DNA from: JAOZHU01 sp964632845
GTDB taxonomy: Archaea; Thermoproteota; Bathyarchaeia; Bathyarchaeales; Bathycorpusculaceae
Assembly (NCBI GenBank): GCA_964632845.1
Contig: CAZWDU010000001.1
Coordinates: forward strand, 124,001 to 188,000
Reading direction: 5' to 3'
DNA: 64,000 nt
Shown here: positions 16,557-25,340 of the stretch, one piece after another
How the letters are laid out: each line of letters opens with the position of its first letter
Position numbering within the stretch: the first letter of the stretch is position 1
The notes under the pieces: model-generated
Database searches by the model: none
What the model was told of the DNA's origin: nothing
Seen by the model: the letters and a program-made list of their open reading frames with translations, nothing else
Position numbers and translations under genes: made by a program

Positions 16557-17570
16557 ATGGGACATAGAAAAACACACGCCCCAAGGCATGGTTCACTAGC
16601 TTATCTGCCTAGACACCGCGCTAAAAAACCAGTGGCTCGAATTCGCTACTGGCCGCAAATCACCTCTGAAACGCCTAGGCTCTTGGGCTTTACAGGTTAC
16701 AAAGCGGGCATGACATACGTTTTCACGATAGAAGACCGAAAACGCAGCCCGAACTTCGGCAAAGAAGTCATGCGCGCAGCCACAGTAATAGAAACACCTC
16801 CACTCCTCATATGTGGCATACGCACATACGCCAAAACCCCGTATGGGCTTGAACATTTAACTGAGGCATGGATGAAAGACCCGCCAGCAGAACTGGAACG
16901 CGCACTCGTCCTGCCAGAAAACTTTTACACCGAACAAATGCTCCAGAAAATCACAGACCACCTCGACAACACAGCCATCATCCGCGTCATCGCAGCAACA
17001 CAACCCAAACAAGCCAGCATCGCCAAGAAAAAACCCGACATCACAGAAATCCAAATCGGCGGCGCAACAATCCCGCAACAACTAGAATACGCTAAACAGC
17101 TTCTAGGCAAAACCGTAACACCTGAAGAAATCTTCAAGAATGGGCAATACATCGACATCGCCGCAGTCACCACAGGCAAAGGCTTCCAAGGGCCAGTCAA
17201 ACGCTGGGGAGTAACCAAACTCCAACACAAAGGCCGTAAAACCAAACGCGGCATCGCCACCCTAGGTCCATGGAATCCACACCACGTCATGTACTCGGTC
17301 GCAAGAGCAGGACAAATGGGTTATCACCAACGTATAGAGTATAATAAACGCATTTTGAAAATAGGCAAAGACGGCAAAGAAGTCACCGTCAAAGGCGGAT
17401 ACACACGCTACGGAGCAATCAAAGGCTCCTACATCATAATCGAAGGCAGCGTACCTGGCACAGAAAAACGCACAATACGCTTACGTTACGCAGCACGACC
17501 ACCCAAAGAAGCACCCGAAGAACCCCCACAAATAACCTACACTTCACTAGAATCATCACAAGGAAAATAA
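16557..17570 (+). CDS. rpl3: 50S ribosomal protein L3
   Basis: The 337-residue L3 begins MGHRKTHAPRHGSLAYLPRH, an archaeal/eukaryotic-type L3, and contains TGKGFQGPVKRWGVTKLQHK, RKTKRGIATLGPW and MGYHQRIEYNKRI, the segments near the peptidyl transferase centre. Archaeal length is normal. It opens a run of five tightly spaced ribosomal genes. A TTTATAACC box about 45 nt before the ATG is the likely promoter. Confidence 0.97.
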   Translation: MGHRKTHAPRHGSLAYLPRHRAKKPVARIRYWPQITSETPRLLGFTGYKAGMTYVFTIEDRKRSPNFGKEVMRAATVIETPPLLICGIRTYAKTPYGLEHLTEAWMKDPPAELERALVLPENFYTEQMLQKITDHLDNTAIIRVIAATQPKQASIAKKKPDITEIQIGGATIPQQLEYAKQLLGKTVTPEEIFKNGQYIDIAAVTTGKGFQGPVKRWGVTKLQHKGRKTKRGIATLGPWNPHHVMYSVARAGQMGYHQRIEYNKRILKIGKDGKEVTVKGGYTRYGAIKGSYIIIEGSVPGTEKRTIRLRYAARPPKEAPEEPPQITYTSLESSQGK

Positions 17571-17589
17571 CACAGGAGAAAAAACACTA

Positions 17590-18387
17590 ATGCCACCCGC
17601 CAAAAAAACCGTAGCCATCTATGACCTCCAAGGAAATTCCACAGCAAAAACCGCCCTCCCAACAGTTTTCACAACGCCACTGCGTCCCGACGTCATAAAA
17701 CGCGCTGTACTTGCAATTCAATCCCACAAACGCCAACCCCAAGGTAGAGATCCAATGGCAGGCAAAAGAACCACCGCAGAATCCCGTGGTACAGGCATGG
17801 GAATATCACGCGTACCTCGCATCAAAGGTGGAAGCGGAAGAGCGGCATTCGCCCCAAGCACCGTTGGCGGAAGACAACCCCAACCTCCAACATCCGCTAA
17901 AAAAATCACAAAAAACATACCTGAAAAAGAAAACCGCCTTGCATTACTCTCAGCTATAGCCGCTACAGCCTCAAAAGAAACCGTAGCCCAAAGAGGGCAC
18001 GCAATTGAAACTGTTCCCCAAATTCCACTTATAGTAACCGACCAAATCCAAGAATTAACTCAAACTAAACAAGTTACAGAAGCCCTTACACATTTAGGTG
18101 TTCTACCCGATATCCAACGCGTAAAAGCAAGCAAAAAAATCCGCGCAGGCAAAGGCAAACGCCGCGGTAGAAAAATCAAACAAGCTGTAGGGCCACTAAT
18201 AGTCATAGCTGAAAACCACGGTTTAACCGAAGCTGCAAATAACATCCCAGGCGTACAAGTCAGCAAAGTCAACGACCTCAACCCCGAAATTCTCGCTCCA
18301 GGCACGCACCCAGGTAGATTAACACTCTGGACAAACAGTGCGCTTGAGCGTTTAGATAAACTATACAGCAAAGGAGAAAACGCCTAA
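17590..18387 (+). CDS. rpl4: 50S ribosomal protein L4
   Basis: The 265-residue archaeal L4 contains VAIYDLQGNSTAK near the N-terminus, the long basic loop (KRQPQGRDPMAGKRTTAESR, SRVPRIKGGSGRAAF) that lines the exit tunnel, and a C-terminal half with AVGPLIVIAENHGLTEAANN. Its stop codon overlaps the rpl23 ATG by one base (TAATG), so the two are translationally coupled. Confidence 0.97.
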   Translation: MPPAKKTVAIYDLQGNSTAKTALPTVFTTPLRPDVIKRAVLAIQSHKRQPQGRDPMAGKRTTAESRGTGMGISRVPRIKGGSGRAAFAPSTVGGRQPQPPTSAKKITKNIPEKENRLALLSAIAATASKETVAQRGHAIETVPQIPLIVTDQIQELTQTKQVTEALTHLGVLPDIQRVKASKKIRAGKGKRRGRKIKQAVGPLIVIAENHGLTEAANNIPGVQVSKVNDLNPEILAPGTHPGRLTLWTNSALERLDKLYSKGENA

Positions 18388-18647
18388 TGGAACCCAACGA
18401 CGTAATCCTCTACCCGCTCATGACCGAATCAGCCAGCCTCATGGTAGAAAAAGACAACAAACTCCTCTTCGCAGTCAACATGGACGCTGGCAAAACCGAC
18501 ATCAAACAAGCAGTCGAACAGCTCTACGAAGTCAAAGTAGCCAAAATCACCGTTTTAATAACGCCTCAAGGCACAAAAAAGGCATTCGTTAAACTCAAAC
18601 CAGAATACAAAGCCTCAGATGTCGCCATCAAACTTGGAATACTCTAA
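18387..18647 (+). CDS. rpl23: 50S ribosomal protein L23
   Basis: The 86-residue protein begins MEPNDVILYPLMTESASLM and holds VEQLYEVKVAKITVLITPQG, diagnostic of L23, which sits at the exit tunnel and contacts SRP and the translocon. Overlaps rpl4 by one base and is followed by rpl2 after 20 nt. Confidence 0.97.
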   Translation: MEPNDVILYPLMTESASLMVEKDNKLLFAVNMDAGKTDIKQAVEQLYEVKVAKITVLITPQGTKKAFVKLKPEYKASDVAIKLGIL

Positions 18648-18667
18648 AAATTTATGGAGACAGAAAA

Positions 18668-19411
18668 ATGGGAAGACGAATACGAGTACAAAGACGCGGA
18701 CGCGGCACCTCAACTTTCACGGCATCAACACACAAGAGAGTTGCACCTGCCCAATATCCACCCGCGCTATCACCTAAAGAACGTTTTGAAACTTCAATCA
18801 ACGGCACCATAGAAGCCCTTCTGCACGACCCTGGACGCGGAGCGCCACTGGCTTTCATCAGATTCGAAAACGGTGAAACCTGCTACACAATAACACCCGA
18901 AGGCACATTCAAAGGACAACAAATCAGTCTAGGCGGGAAATCCCCAATAGACGTAGGCAACATTATCCCGCTGGGAAAAATCCCCGAAGGCACCATAGTC
19001 TGTAGCCTTGAACTCAAACCAGGCGACGGTGGTAAACTCGCAAAATCTTCAGGTGCCTCCGCCACAGTTGTAGGTCATACACCTCAAGGTACAATGATTA
19101 GGCTGCCGTCTGGGCGCACAAGATACGTTAACGATTACTGCATGGCAACCATAGGCGTGGTTGCAGGTGCTGGACGTACAGAGAAGCCTTTCTTGAAGGC
19201 TGGCGAAAAATTCCATTTGATGAAAGCAAAAGGGCACAAGTATCCGAGAACACGTGGAAGAGCCATGGTTGCGGCTGTGCATCCGTATGGCAGCAGCAAA
19301 CGCAGCGCGCGCAAGTGCACTACGACTTCGCACGGTGCACCGCCAGGTCAAAAAGTCGGGTTGATTGCGGCTCGTGGTCCTGGGCAGAAGAAGAAACGGG
19401 CGATAAGGTGA
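18668..19411 (+). CDS. rpl2: 50S ribosomal protein L2
   Basis: The 247-residue L2 begins MGRRIRVQRRGRGTSTFTAS and ends GLIAARGPGQKKKRAIR. It carries the RNA-binding core (GGKLAKSSGASATVVGHTPQ) and MVAAVHPYGSSKRSARKCTT near the peptidyl transferase centre, where many L2 proteins read RGVAMNPVDHPHGGG; the archaeal form is normal. It starts with a purine-rich ribosome site 20 nt after rpl23. Confidence 0.97.
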   Translation: MGRRIRVQRRGRGTSTFTASTHKRVAPAQYPPALSPKERFETSINGTIEALLHDPGRGAPLAFIRFENGETCYTITPEGTFKGQQISLGGKSPIDVGNIIPLGKIPEGTIVCSLELKPGDGGKLAKSSGASATVVGHTPQGTMIRLPSGRTRYVNDYCMATIGVVAGAGRTEKPFLKAGEKFHLMKAKGHKYPRTRGRAMVAAVHPYGSSKRSARKCTTTSHGAPPGQKVGLIAARGPGQKKKRAIR

Positions 19412-19460
19412 CAGAAGCTTTATAGCGTGCTGGAGATTTAGCGTTAAGGTGAGATAGAAA

Positions 19461-19865
19461 ATGCCGAAAGACTTTGCGTATCGTGGTTACGCTCTTGAAA
19501 GTTTGTTAGCGATGTCCATGGATGAGTTCATTAATCTGCTTCCTTCCAGGCAAAGGCGCAGCTTGCAGCGCGGGTTGACGCCTGAGCAGCGGATACTGCT
19601 GGAGAAACTACGTGAAGCACGAGAAGCCGTTAAAGCGGGTAAGGATGTCACCCTCAAGACTCACGTGCGAGACTTGATTATTCTACCTGAGATGGTTGGC
19701 GTAAAAATCTTAGTGCACAACGGCAAAGAGTTTGTGCCTCTGGATATTAAGGCTGAGATGATTGGACATTATCTTGGCGAGTTCGCGATTACGAATAAGC
19801 CTGTTAGGCATGGCACTCCAGGCATTGGCGCTTCAAGGTCTTCAATGTACGTACCGCTGAAGTAA
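19461..19865 (+). CDS. rps19: 30S ribosomal protein S19
   Basis: The 134-residue archaeal-type S19 contains KTHVRDLIILPEMVGVKILV, HNGKEFVPLDIKAEMIGHYL and the C-terminal RHGTPGIGASRSSMYVPLK. In most archaea rpl22, rps3, rpl29 and more follow directly; here the operon ends after S19 and the next plus-strand gene is cysK. The gap after it holds repeat copy 2 and tRNA-Leu. Confidence 0.97.
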   Translation: MPKDFAYRGYALESLLAMSMDEFINLLPSRQRRSLQRGLTPEQRILLEKLREAREAVKAGKDVTLKTHVRDLIILPEMVGVKILVHNGKEFVPLDIKAEMIGHYLGEFAITNKPVRHGTPGIGASRSSMYVPLK

Positions 19866-19960
19866 ACCCTTGCTTTTCCTTTCCTTCCTTTTGCGTTCTA
19901 CGCCAAGTTACGCTCCTCATTTTGCACTACTCTAGTGGCGAGTTTAGTGAAAACAAGCTA

Positions 19961-19994
19961 GTGCTCTGAAGTGCTACACCCTCCCCTTTAAATA
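19961..19994 (-). repeat. TATTTAAA-GGGGAGGG repeat, copy 2 (inverted)
   Basis: Read on the minus strand this gives TATTTAAAGGGGAGGG then TGTAGCACTTCAGAGCAC, two differences in 34 from copy 1 at 16428. The two copies face each other across rpl3-rps19. The unit points towards the 3' end of rps19, so if it is a promoter its transcript would be antisense to that gene. Confidence 0.7.
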
Positions 19995-20121
19995 CGTACG
20001 GCTCCTGTTTGGCTGTCTTGTGCAGAAAAACAGTCTTGCCTTGGATAGTTTGTGTTAGTTTGCTGTTGTGGCTTTGTATGGTTTCGTTTTGTTTTTATTG
20101 AGGCGTATCGAGAAAGTTTAG

Positions 20122-20209
20122 TGGTGCGGGGGGTGGGATTTGAACCCACGAACCTCTACAGGATAGGCGCCTCAGGCCTACGCCTTTGGCCATGCTTGGC
20201 AACCCCCGC
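20122..20209 (-). tRNA. tRNA-Leu (GAG anticodon)
   Basis: On the minus strand, acceptor GCGGGGG (20203-20209) pairs with CCCCCGC; the anticodon stem TAGGC/GCCTA frames loop CTGAGGC with anticodon GAG. A long variable arm (TCCTGTAGAGGTT) marks a class II tRNA, and the T arm is GTGGGTTCAAATCCCAC. The 3' CCA is encoded (20122-20124), unlike the two glycine tRNAs in this window. No intron is seen. Confidence 0.95.
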
Positions 20210-20447
20210 TTTTGCCGTGTCGTTTCTGATAGGCGTACTTGCGTGGCAGATAATAGAAACAGGCAACATATTAAAAGGCTTTACTTCGTTGTCTGCCGTA
20301 AAAACATTTGCAGAGTTGCGTTTTCGCTGTGGACTAGACTGTAGCACGCTTGTAAGACTGTTGTCTTAACTTGAGTGCGAGGGCAGTAAACGTTTATTAG
20401 TGCTCTACGTAGTTATAACGACGTTATAAGGTGGTTAGTGAACTGGC

Positions 20448-21389
20448 ATGAAAAAAATCTGCAACAACGTCCTCGAAGCCATTGGAAAAACACCGTTAAT
20501 ACGCCTAAACAAGTTAACTGCAACCTTAAAATGCACGGTAGTAGCAAAGCTGGAATCTCGGAACCCAGGCGGAAGCATCAAAGACCGCACATGCCTAAGC
20601 ATGGTCACCGAAGCTGAAAAAAACGGATTGATAAAGCCTGACACGGTGATTATCGAGCCCACAAGCGGCAACACAGGCATAGGCTTAGCCATGGTCGCTG
20701 CAGTGAAAGGCTACCGCCTTATCCTCACGATGCCTGAAACAATGAGCATTGAACGCCGCAAGCTGTTGGAAGCCTACGGAGCCGAATTGGTTCTCACATC
20801 AGGCGCAGAAGGCATGGCGGGCGCAATCAAAAAAGCCGAAGAACTCGCTGCAAAAACGCCAAATTCCTTTCTGCCTCAGCAATTCAAGAACTTGGCGAAC
20901 CCGAAAATTCACCGAGAAACCACAGGACCAGAAATATGGAACGCTACAAAAGGCAAAGTTGACATGATAGTTGCAGGCGTGGGAACAGGCGGCACCATCA
21001 CCGGCATAGCCCAGTACATCAAACCGCTTAAGCCCCAGTTCAAAGCCATAGCTGTAGAACCCGCTGGCTCGCCTGTCCTAAGCGGCGGCAAACCCGGAGC
21101 TCACAAAATTCAAGGTATAGGCGCAGGCTTCATCCCTGACGTGTTACAGCTCAATTTAGTAGACGAAATTATTCAAGTCAAAGATGAGGATGCAATGCAA
21201 ACCGCAAGGTTACTTGCCAAGAGAGAAGGCTTGCTCGTAGGCATATCTTCCGGCGCAGCGGCATGGGCAGCATTAAAAATCGCAGAAAGACCCGAAAACA
21301 AAGGCAAACTCATAGTTGCCCTTCTGCCCGATACGGGCGAACGATACCTCAGCACCCCGTTGTTCCAAGAGAACTTGCTGTCCTCATAA
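20448..21389 (+). CDS. cysK: Cysteine synthase (O-acetylserine sulfhydrylase)
   Basis: The 313-residue PLP enzyme makes cysteine from O-acetylserine and sulfide. PLP lysine is in NPGGSIKDR, the substrate loop is PTSGNTGIG, the phosphate cup is GVGTGGTITG, and the C-terminal GISSGAAAWAALKIA is intact. It begins MKKICNNVLEAIGKTPLIRL. The serine acetyltransferase gene that makes its substrate follows 82 nt downstream, so the pair forms the bacterial-type cysteine pathway. Confidence 0.96.
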   Translation: MKKICNNVLEAIGKTPLIRLNKLTATLKCTVVAKLESRNPGGSIKDRTCLSMVTEAEKNGLIKPDTVIIEPTSGNTGIGLAMVAAVKGYRLILTMPETMSIERRKLLEAYGAELVLTSGAEGMAGAIKKAEELAAKTPNSFLPQQFKNLANPKIHRETTGPEIWNATKGKVDMIVAGVGTGGTITGIAQYIKPLKPQFKAIAVEPAGSPVLSGGKPGAHKIQGIGAGFIPDVLQLNLVDEIIQVKDEDAMQTARLLAKREGLLVGISSGAAAWAALKIAERPENKGKLIVALLPDTGERYLSTPLFQENLLSS

Positions 21390-21428
21390 CGTTATGCGTG
21401 CGATCCACATTTGTGAGGGTGCATCATC

Positions 21429-21474
21429 CCTTTATATCCAACTCTTTTGCACTATAAAGAGGAGAAACCAATTG
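21429..21474 (+). promoter_or_regulatory. Promoter, ribosome site and TTG start of cysE
   Basis: CCTTTATATCC at about 21429-21439 is a TATA box, and AGAGGAGAAA at about 21458-21467 is a strong Shine-Dalgarno followed by CCAA and a TTG at 21472. This sets the cysE start inside a longer open frame reaching back over the end of cysK, and indicates cysE has its own promoter. Confidence 0.6.
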
Positions 21475-22521
21475 AAAACCAAGTCAGATAAAACGCAGCC
21501 AGAAAAGAAAGAGAACTTCAAAAACCAAGATGCAGACTCAGACCGCTGGAATCCAGAAAAACTGCGTGGCACGATACTGAAAGGTCCAAGTTTCGAGAGC
21601 AAGTGGGGTGAACAAGATTTGCCTTCACTTGTTGATGATATCATACGAAACTATGAAACTTTCGGAAGCATGGACCATCTTGAAGGAAAAGACCTTCCGT
21701 CAAAAAAAGTTGTCATCGAAGTTCTTGAAGATTTGTTAACAATATTCTTTCCAGGATATTTAGGAAAAACAGGAATTACAAAATCTAACATCAAATATTT
21801 TCTCGGCACTACTTTAACTTCAGTTTACACTCGGCTAACTGAAGAGGTGGAGAAAAGCCTCAAGTACATTTGCCGAAAAATCAAGGAGTGCCCAGAAGAC
21901 ATTTGCCAAACACGCGCCCAAGTGGTTGTCAAAGAGCTGCTGGAGAAAATCCCTCAATTAAGGTCGCTTATCAGCGGCGACATAGAAGCAGCCTACGACG
22001 GGGACCCAGCTGCTGTTAGCACTGAAGAAGTAATCCTCAGTTACCCCTGTGTGCTGGCTATAACAACTTACAGGATAGCTCATGAACTCTACCTCAGTGG
22101 AGTCCCGCTGATTCCTAGAATAATGAGCGAGCATGTTCACTCCCAAACAGGCATTGACATTCACCCTGGAGCGAAAATAGGCAAGAACTTCTTCATCGAC
22201 CATGGAACAGGAGTGGTTATCGGCGAAACCACAGAAATCGGCGACAACGTAAAAATCTATCAAGGCGTCACATTGGGCGCGCTAAGTTTTCCCAAAGATG
22301 AAAAAGGCCGCTTAATCAGGGGAAGAAAGAGACATCCTACGGTTGGAAATAACGTGGTGATTTATTCGGGAGCCACGCTTCTCGGTGCTGACGCGGTAAT
22401 AGGCGATAACGTGGTTATAGGCGGAAACGTTTGGATAACTTCTCATGTTGCTTCAGGCACTACGATAACTATTGCTGCCCCAGAGCTTAAATACGAAAAG
22501 AAGAAGCAACCGCGAAAATAG
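21472..22521 (+). CDS. cysE: Serine O-acetyltransferase
   Basis: The 349-residue enzyme acetylates serine for CysK. The N-terminal helical part (about 20-200) is followed by the left-handed beta-helix made of hexapeptide repeats: IDIHPGAKIGKNFFIDHGTG, VVIGETTEIGDNVKIYQGVT, VVIYSGATLLGADAVIGDNV. The catalytic histidines lie in FIDHGTG and SEHVHSQTGID. The translation start is TTG. The charged first 30 residues (KTKSDKTQPEKKENFKNQ) look disordered. Confidence 0.94.
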   Translation: MKTKSDKTQPEKKENFKNQDADSDRWNPEKLRGTILKGPSFESKWGEQDLPSLVDDIIRNYETFGSMDHLEGKDLPSKKVVIEVLEDLLTIFFPGYLGKTGITKSNIKYFLGTTLTSVYTRLTEEVEKSLKYICRKIKECPEDICQTRAQVVVKELLEKIPQLRSLISGDIEAAYDGDPAAVSTEEVILSYPCVLAITTYRIAHELYLSGVPLIPRIMSEHVHSQTGIDIHPGAKIGKNFFIDHGTGVVIGETTEIGDNVKIYQGVTLGALSFPKDEKGRLIRGRKRHPTVGNNVVIYSGATLLGADAVIGDNVVIGGNVWITSHVASGTTITIAAPELKYEKKKQPRK

Positions 22522-22651
22522 CCTGAACGTTCACGTTTGTTTCAACGTTTTTCTGACAGGCATCACACGCATAGCCGTTGCTCTTTGCGGCTGATAAGCG
22601 TCTGAAAAATGATGCAGAGGCAACGCATAGTTGCGTGTTGGTTGTTTTTGT

Positions 22652-23095
22652 CTAGAGCAGGCGATAGTCTTCTTTTACTGTTGTCAGTACGACATGCGTG
22701 TTCGTGCGTTCAATGTACGGTAAGGCTAGGAGTTTTTTAGTGAATTGCCCGAGTTCTTCGCGACCTTTGAATTTTGCGATGATGACCGCGTCTGTTAAGC
22801 CTGTCACGTCGTAGACGCTGCATACGTTTGGGATTTTGGCTATTTCTTTTTCTGTTTCAACCAGTCTGCCTTTTGAGACGGTTATTTCGGTGACAACTGT
22901 TAGTTCGTAGCCGAGTTTTTCGTGGTCTAATAGCGCAGAGTAGCTTTTTATGATGCCTTCGCGTTCCATTTTTTTGATTCTTGCAAGCACAGTGCCAACT
23001 GAGACACCTACCTTTTTGGCTATTTGTCTGCTTGAGAACCTGGCGTCTTCTAGCAGCCCTTGCAGAATTTTGATGTCTGTTTCATTTAGCTCCAT
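22652..23095 (-). CDS. Lrp/AsnC family transcriptional regulator
   Basis: The 147-residue regulator has an N-terminal winged HTH (MELNETDIKILQGLLEDARF, RQIAKKVGVSVGTVLARIKKME) and a C-terminal RAM ligand-binding domain (YELTVVTEITVSKGRLVETE, CSVYDVTGLTDAVIIAKFKG). Such proteins bind amino acids and control nearby or amino-acid genes. It is divergent from guaA across a 257-nt gap and convergent with cysE; which it controls is not shown. Confidence 0.93.
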   Translation of the reverse strand: MELNETDIKILQGLLEDARFSSRQIAKKVGVSVGTVLARIKKMEREGIIKSYSALLDHEKLGYELTVVTEITVSKGRLVETEKEIAKIPNVCSVYDVTGLTDAVIIAKFKGREELGQFTKKLLALPYIERTNTHVVLTTVKEDYRLL

Positions 23096-23170
23096 CTTTA
23101 TTTTACTCCTTGTGCATTTTTGCAGTCAAATCGGTTTTTCCGAGACATACTTCTAATAAGCACCCATTTG

Positions 23171-23352
23171 TGTTTATATAAGTTTAGCTTCTCTTGCTGG
23201 AATGGCGAGCAGGTCTAACCGAACGGTGATAGCCTATGGGCAAGCTGGCTGCGGAGAGCGGAAGAGCACCATTGTAATTGACAGGAATTAGTTAGCAATG
23301 TTAAATTAGTAGAGCGAAAAAACCAGTAATTGCGAGTTGTGGCGAAAAGCCG
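23171..23352 (+). promoter_or_regulatory. guaA promoter with a long leader
   Basis: TGTTTATATAAG at 23171-23182 is a strong TATA box. The predicted transcription start near 23200 leaves a leader of about 150 nt, long for archaea, with small potential hairpins (ACCGAACGGT, GCCTATGGGC). The leader could be regulatory; no known riboswitch was recognised. Confidence 0.45.
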
Positions 23353-24897
23353 ATGAAGTATGACACTATACTGGTGCTGGATTTCGGGGGGCAGTACTGT
23401 CACCTTATAGGGCGAAGAGTTAGAGAACACGGGGTTTACTCTGAGATTGTTCCCCACGACATCGCACCCGAAGAAATCAAAGTTTTAAACGAGAAATTTA
23501 ACGTTAAAGGCTTGATTCTTTCAGGTGGTCCCGCAAGCGTTTACGAACAAAACGCGCCGAAAATTGACCCGCGGATTTTGGAGTTGAACTTGCCCGTTTT
23601 AGGTTTATGCTACGGTCACCAGCTTATAGCTCAAGTAATCAAGGGGAAAGTTGAAACTGCCACCTGCAAGGAATATGGCATTGCTTACGTGGCGATTGAC
23701 AAACCTGTGGCTGTGCTGAAAGGCTTAGGTGCGAGAGAGAAAGTTTGGATGAGCCACGGCGACACAGTTTTTGCCCTGCCGCGGGGTTTTGAGGTTTTGG
23801 CGCACACGGAGAACTGCCCCGTCGCTGCGTTTAGGCACAAGGACCAGCCTATTTACGGTTTGCAGTGGCACCCAGAAGTCATACACACGGAACACGGTGT
23901 GCAGATGCTTCGCAACTTTATTTTTGAAGTTTGCAGATGCAGCGCTAATTGGCAGATGGAAGATTTAATCGGCAAGATGGTCGCGGAAATTAAGGCAGAA
24001 GTGGGTGACGCTAAAGCAATAATAGGCTTAAGCGGAGGCATAGACTCCAGCGTTGCCACTGCCCTTGCGGCGCAAGCGTTAGGTGACAGGTTGACGGCGG
24101 TTTTTGTTGATCATGGTTTCATGCGAGAAGGCGAACCTGACGCGATTAGGCATGCATTTGAAAAATTCGAAATCAACCTTGTGATTGCAAATGCACAAAA
24201 CAGGTTTATGGCGAAACTCAAGGGCGTAATTGAGCCTGAAAGGAAACGGAAGATTATTGGTGAAGAGTTCATACGGGTCTTTGAGGAAATAGCCGAAAAC
24301 TCAGGCGCAGCGTACCTGATTCAGGGGACTATTTACCCTGATAGAATTGAGTCGGGATTCAGGAAGCATTCGGATAAGATTAAGACGCATCACAACGTCG
24401 CTGGGTTGCCTGCAAAAATCAAGTTTAAGAAAATTTTGGAGCCGCTTCGTGACTTATACAAGGATGAAGTGCGAAAAGTCGCTAAAATGCTGGGTTTGCC
24501 ACAGGCAATAGTTAATAGGCAACCATTTCCAGGTCCGGGATTGTCGGTCAGAATAATCGGCGAATTAACCGAAGACAAGGTTAGAGTCGCGAAGAGAGCT
24601 GACCGCATAGTGACTGAGGAGATTGAACGGAACGGTTTGGCGGAGAACTTGTGGCAATACTTCGCTGTGTTAACAGACACAAAAGCTACAGGCGTTAAGG
24701 GTGACGCAAGGGCATATGGCTACGTGGTCGCTGTTCGCGCTGCAGAGAGCCGTGAAGCCATGACTGCTAGCTTCGCCAAGATTCCTTATGAGATTTTGGA
24801 GAAGATTTCAACGAGGATAACTAATGAGGTACCTGAGGTTACACGGGTGGTTTATGATATAACGCACAAGCCACCAGCAACCATAGAATGGGAATAA
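23353..24897 (+). CDS. guaA: GMP synthase (glutamine-hydrolysing), full length
   Basis: The 514-residue enzyme converts XMP to GMP. The N-terminal class I amidotransferase has the catalytic cysteine in GLCYGHQ (C86) and WHPEV histidine; the PP-loop ATPase SGGIDSS lies near residue 225, followed by RQPFPGPGLSVRIIGE and the C-terminal dimer domain ending EVTRVVYDITHKPPATIEWE. Many archaea encode the two halves separately, so the fused form is a bacterial-type arrangement. Single gene with its own promoter. Confidence 0.96.
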   Translation: MKYDTILVLDFGGQYCHLIGRRVREHGVYSEIVPHDIAPEEIKVLNEKFNVKGLILSGGPASVYEQNAPKIDPRILELNLPVLGLCYGHQLIAQVIKGKVETATCKEYGIAYVAIDKPVAVLKGLGAREKVWMSHGDTVFALPRGFEVLAHTENCPVAAFRHKDQPIYGLQWHPEVIHTEHGVQMLRNFIFEVCRCSANWQMEDLIGKMVAEIKAEVGDAKAIIGLSGGIDSSVATALAAQALGDRLTAVFVDHGFMREGEPDAIRHAFEKFEINLVIANAQNRFMAKLKGVIEPERKRKIIGEEFIRVFEEIAENSGAAYLIQGTIYPDRIESGFRKHSDKIKTHHNVAGLPAKIKFKKILEPLRDLYKDEVRKVAKMLGLPQAIVNRQPFPGPGLSVRIIGELTEDKVRVAKRADRIVTEEIERNGLAENLWQYFAVLTDTKATGVKGDARAYGYVVAVRAAESREAMTASFAKIPYEILEKISTRITNEVPEVTRVVYDITHKPPATIEWE

Positions 24898-25043
24898 CCC
24901 TTGGCATGAAATCACTGCACGGTGTGCTTGCGCTTTTTGGCACAGAATCATGATGCCCATAGGATTTTAGCATTATACACAGCCAGAGATATAAGTCAAA
25001 AACGTACAACACAGCGCTATCACAGTTTTTGAGAAACGAGGCT

Positions 25044-25051
25044 TTTCAACG
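25044..25051 (+). repeat. Left 8-bp target-site duplication
   Basis: TTTCAACG directly abuts the left terminal inverted repeat and occurs again in the same orientation at 31178-31185, directly abutting the right one. Removing the element and one copy would restore a continuous guaA-to-radical-SAM intergenic sequence. Confidence 0.8.
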
Positions 25052-25132
25052 GGTTCTGTTAACTCTTTGAGAGATGGCTTTTTCTGTTAAGTTTTGTGGG
25101 ATGGAAATTGTTCATGTTAACAGTCGTGGGAT
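25052..25132 (+). repeat. Left end: terminal and two subterminal repeats
   Basis: The terminal 24-bp repeat at 25052-25075 is followed inward by CTGTTAAGTTTTGTGGGAT (25084-25102) and GTTAACAGTCGTGGGAT with TTCAT before it (25111-25132). All share a TGTTAA...GTGGGAT core and have the same orientation pointing inward. Arrays like this are typical transposase binding sites. Confidence 0.75.
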
Positions 25133-25340
25133 GTCGGGCCACGCATCTGAGTTCTGAATAAAAAAAGCATGTTGGGCTGGCTATCGGGGTTTTGTCGTAA
25201 ATCTTAACAGTCATATTCTCAACAAAAATGTTTTTTATAGCTTAATTGTTTGGTTCTTTTGCTTATTGAATATACACAAAGTTTATCTCAATTTTAGCAT
25301 AAGCATAGTACACGGGATAATAGTGGAAAGTTCCAAAACA

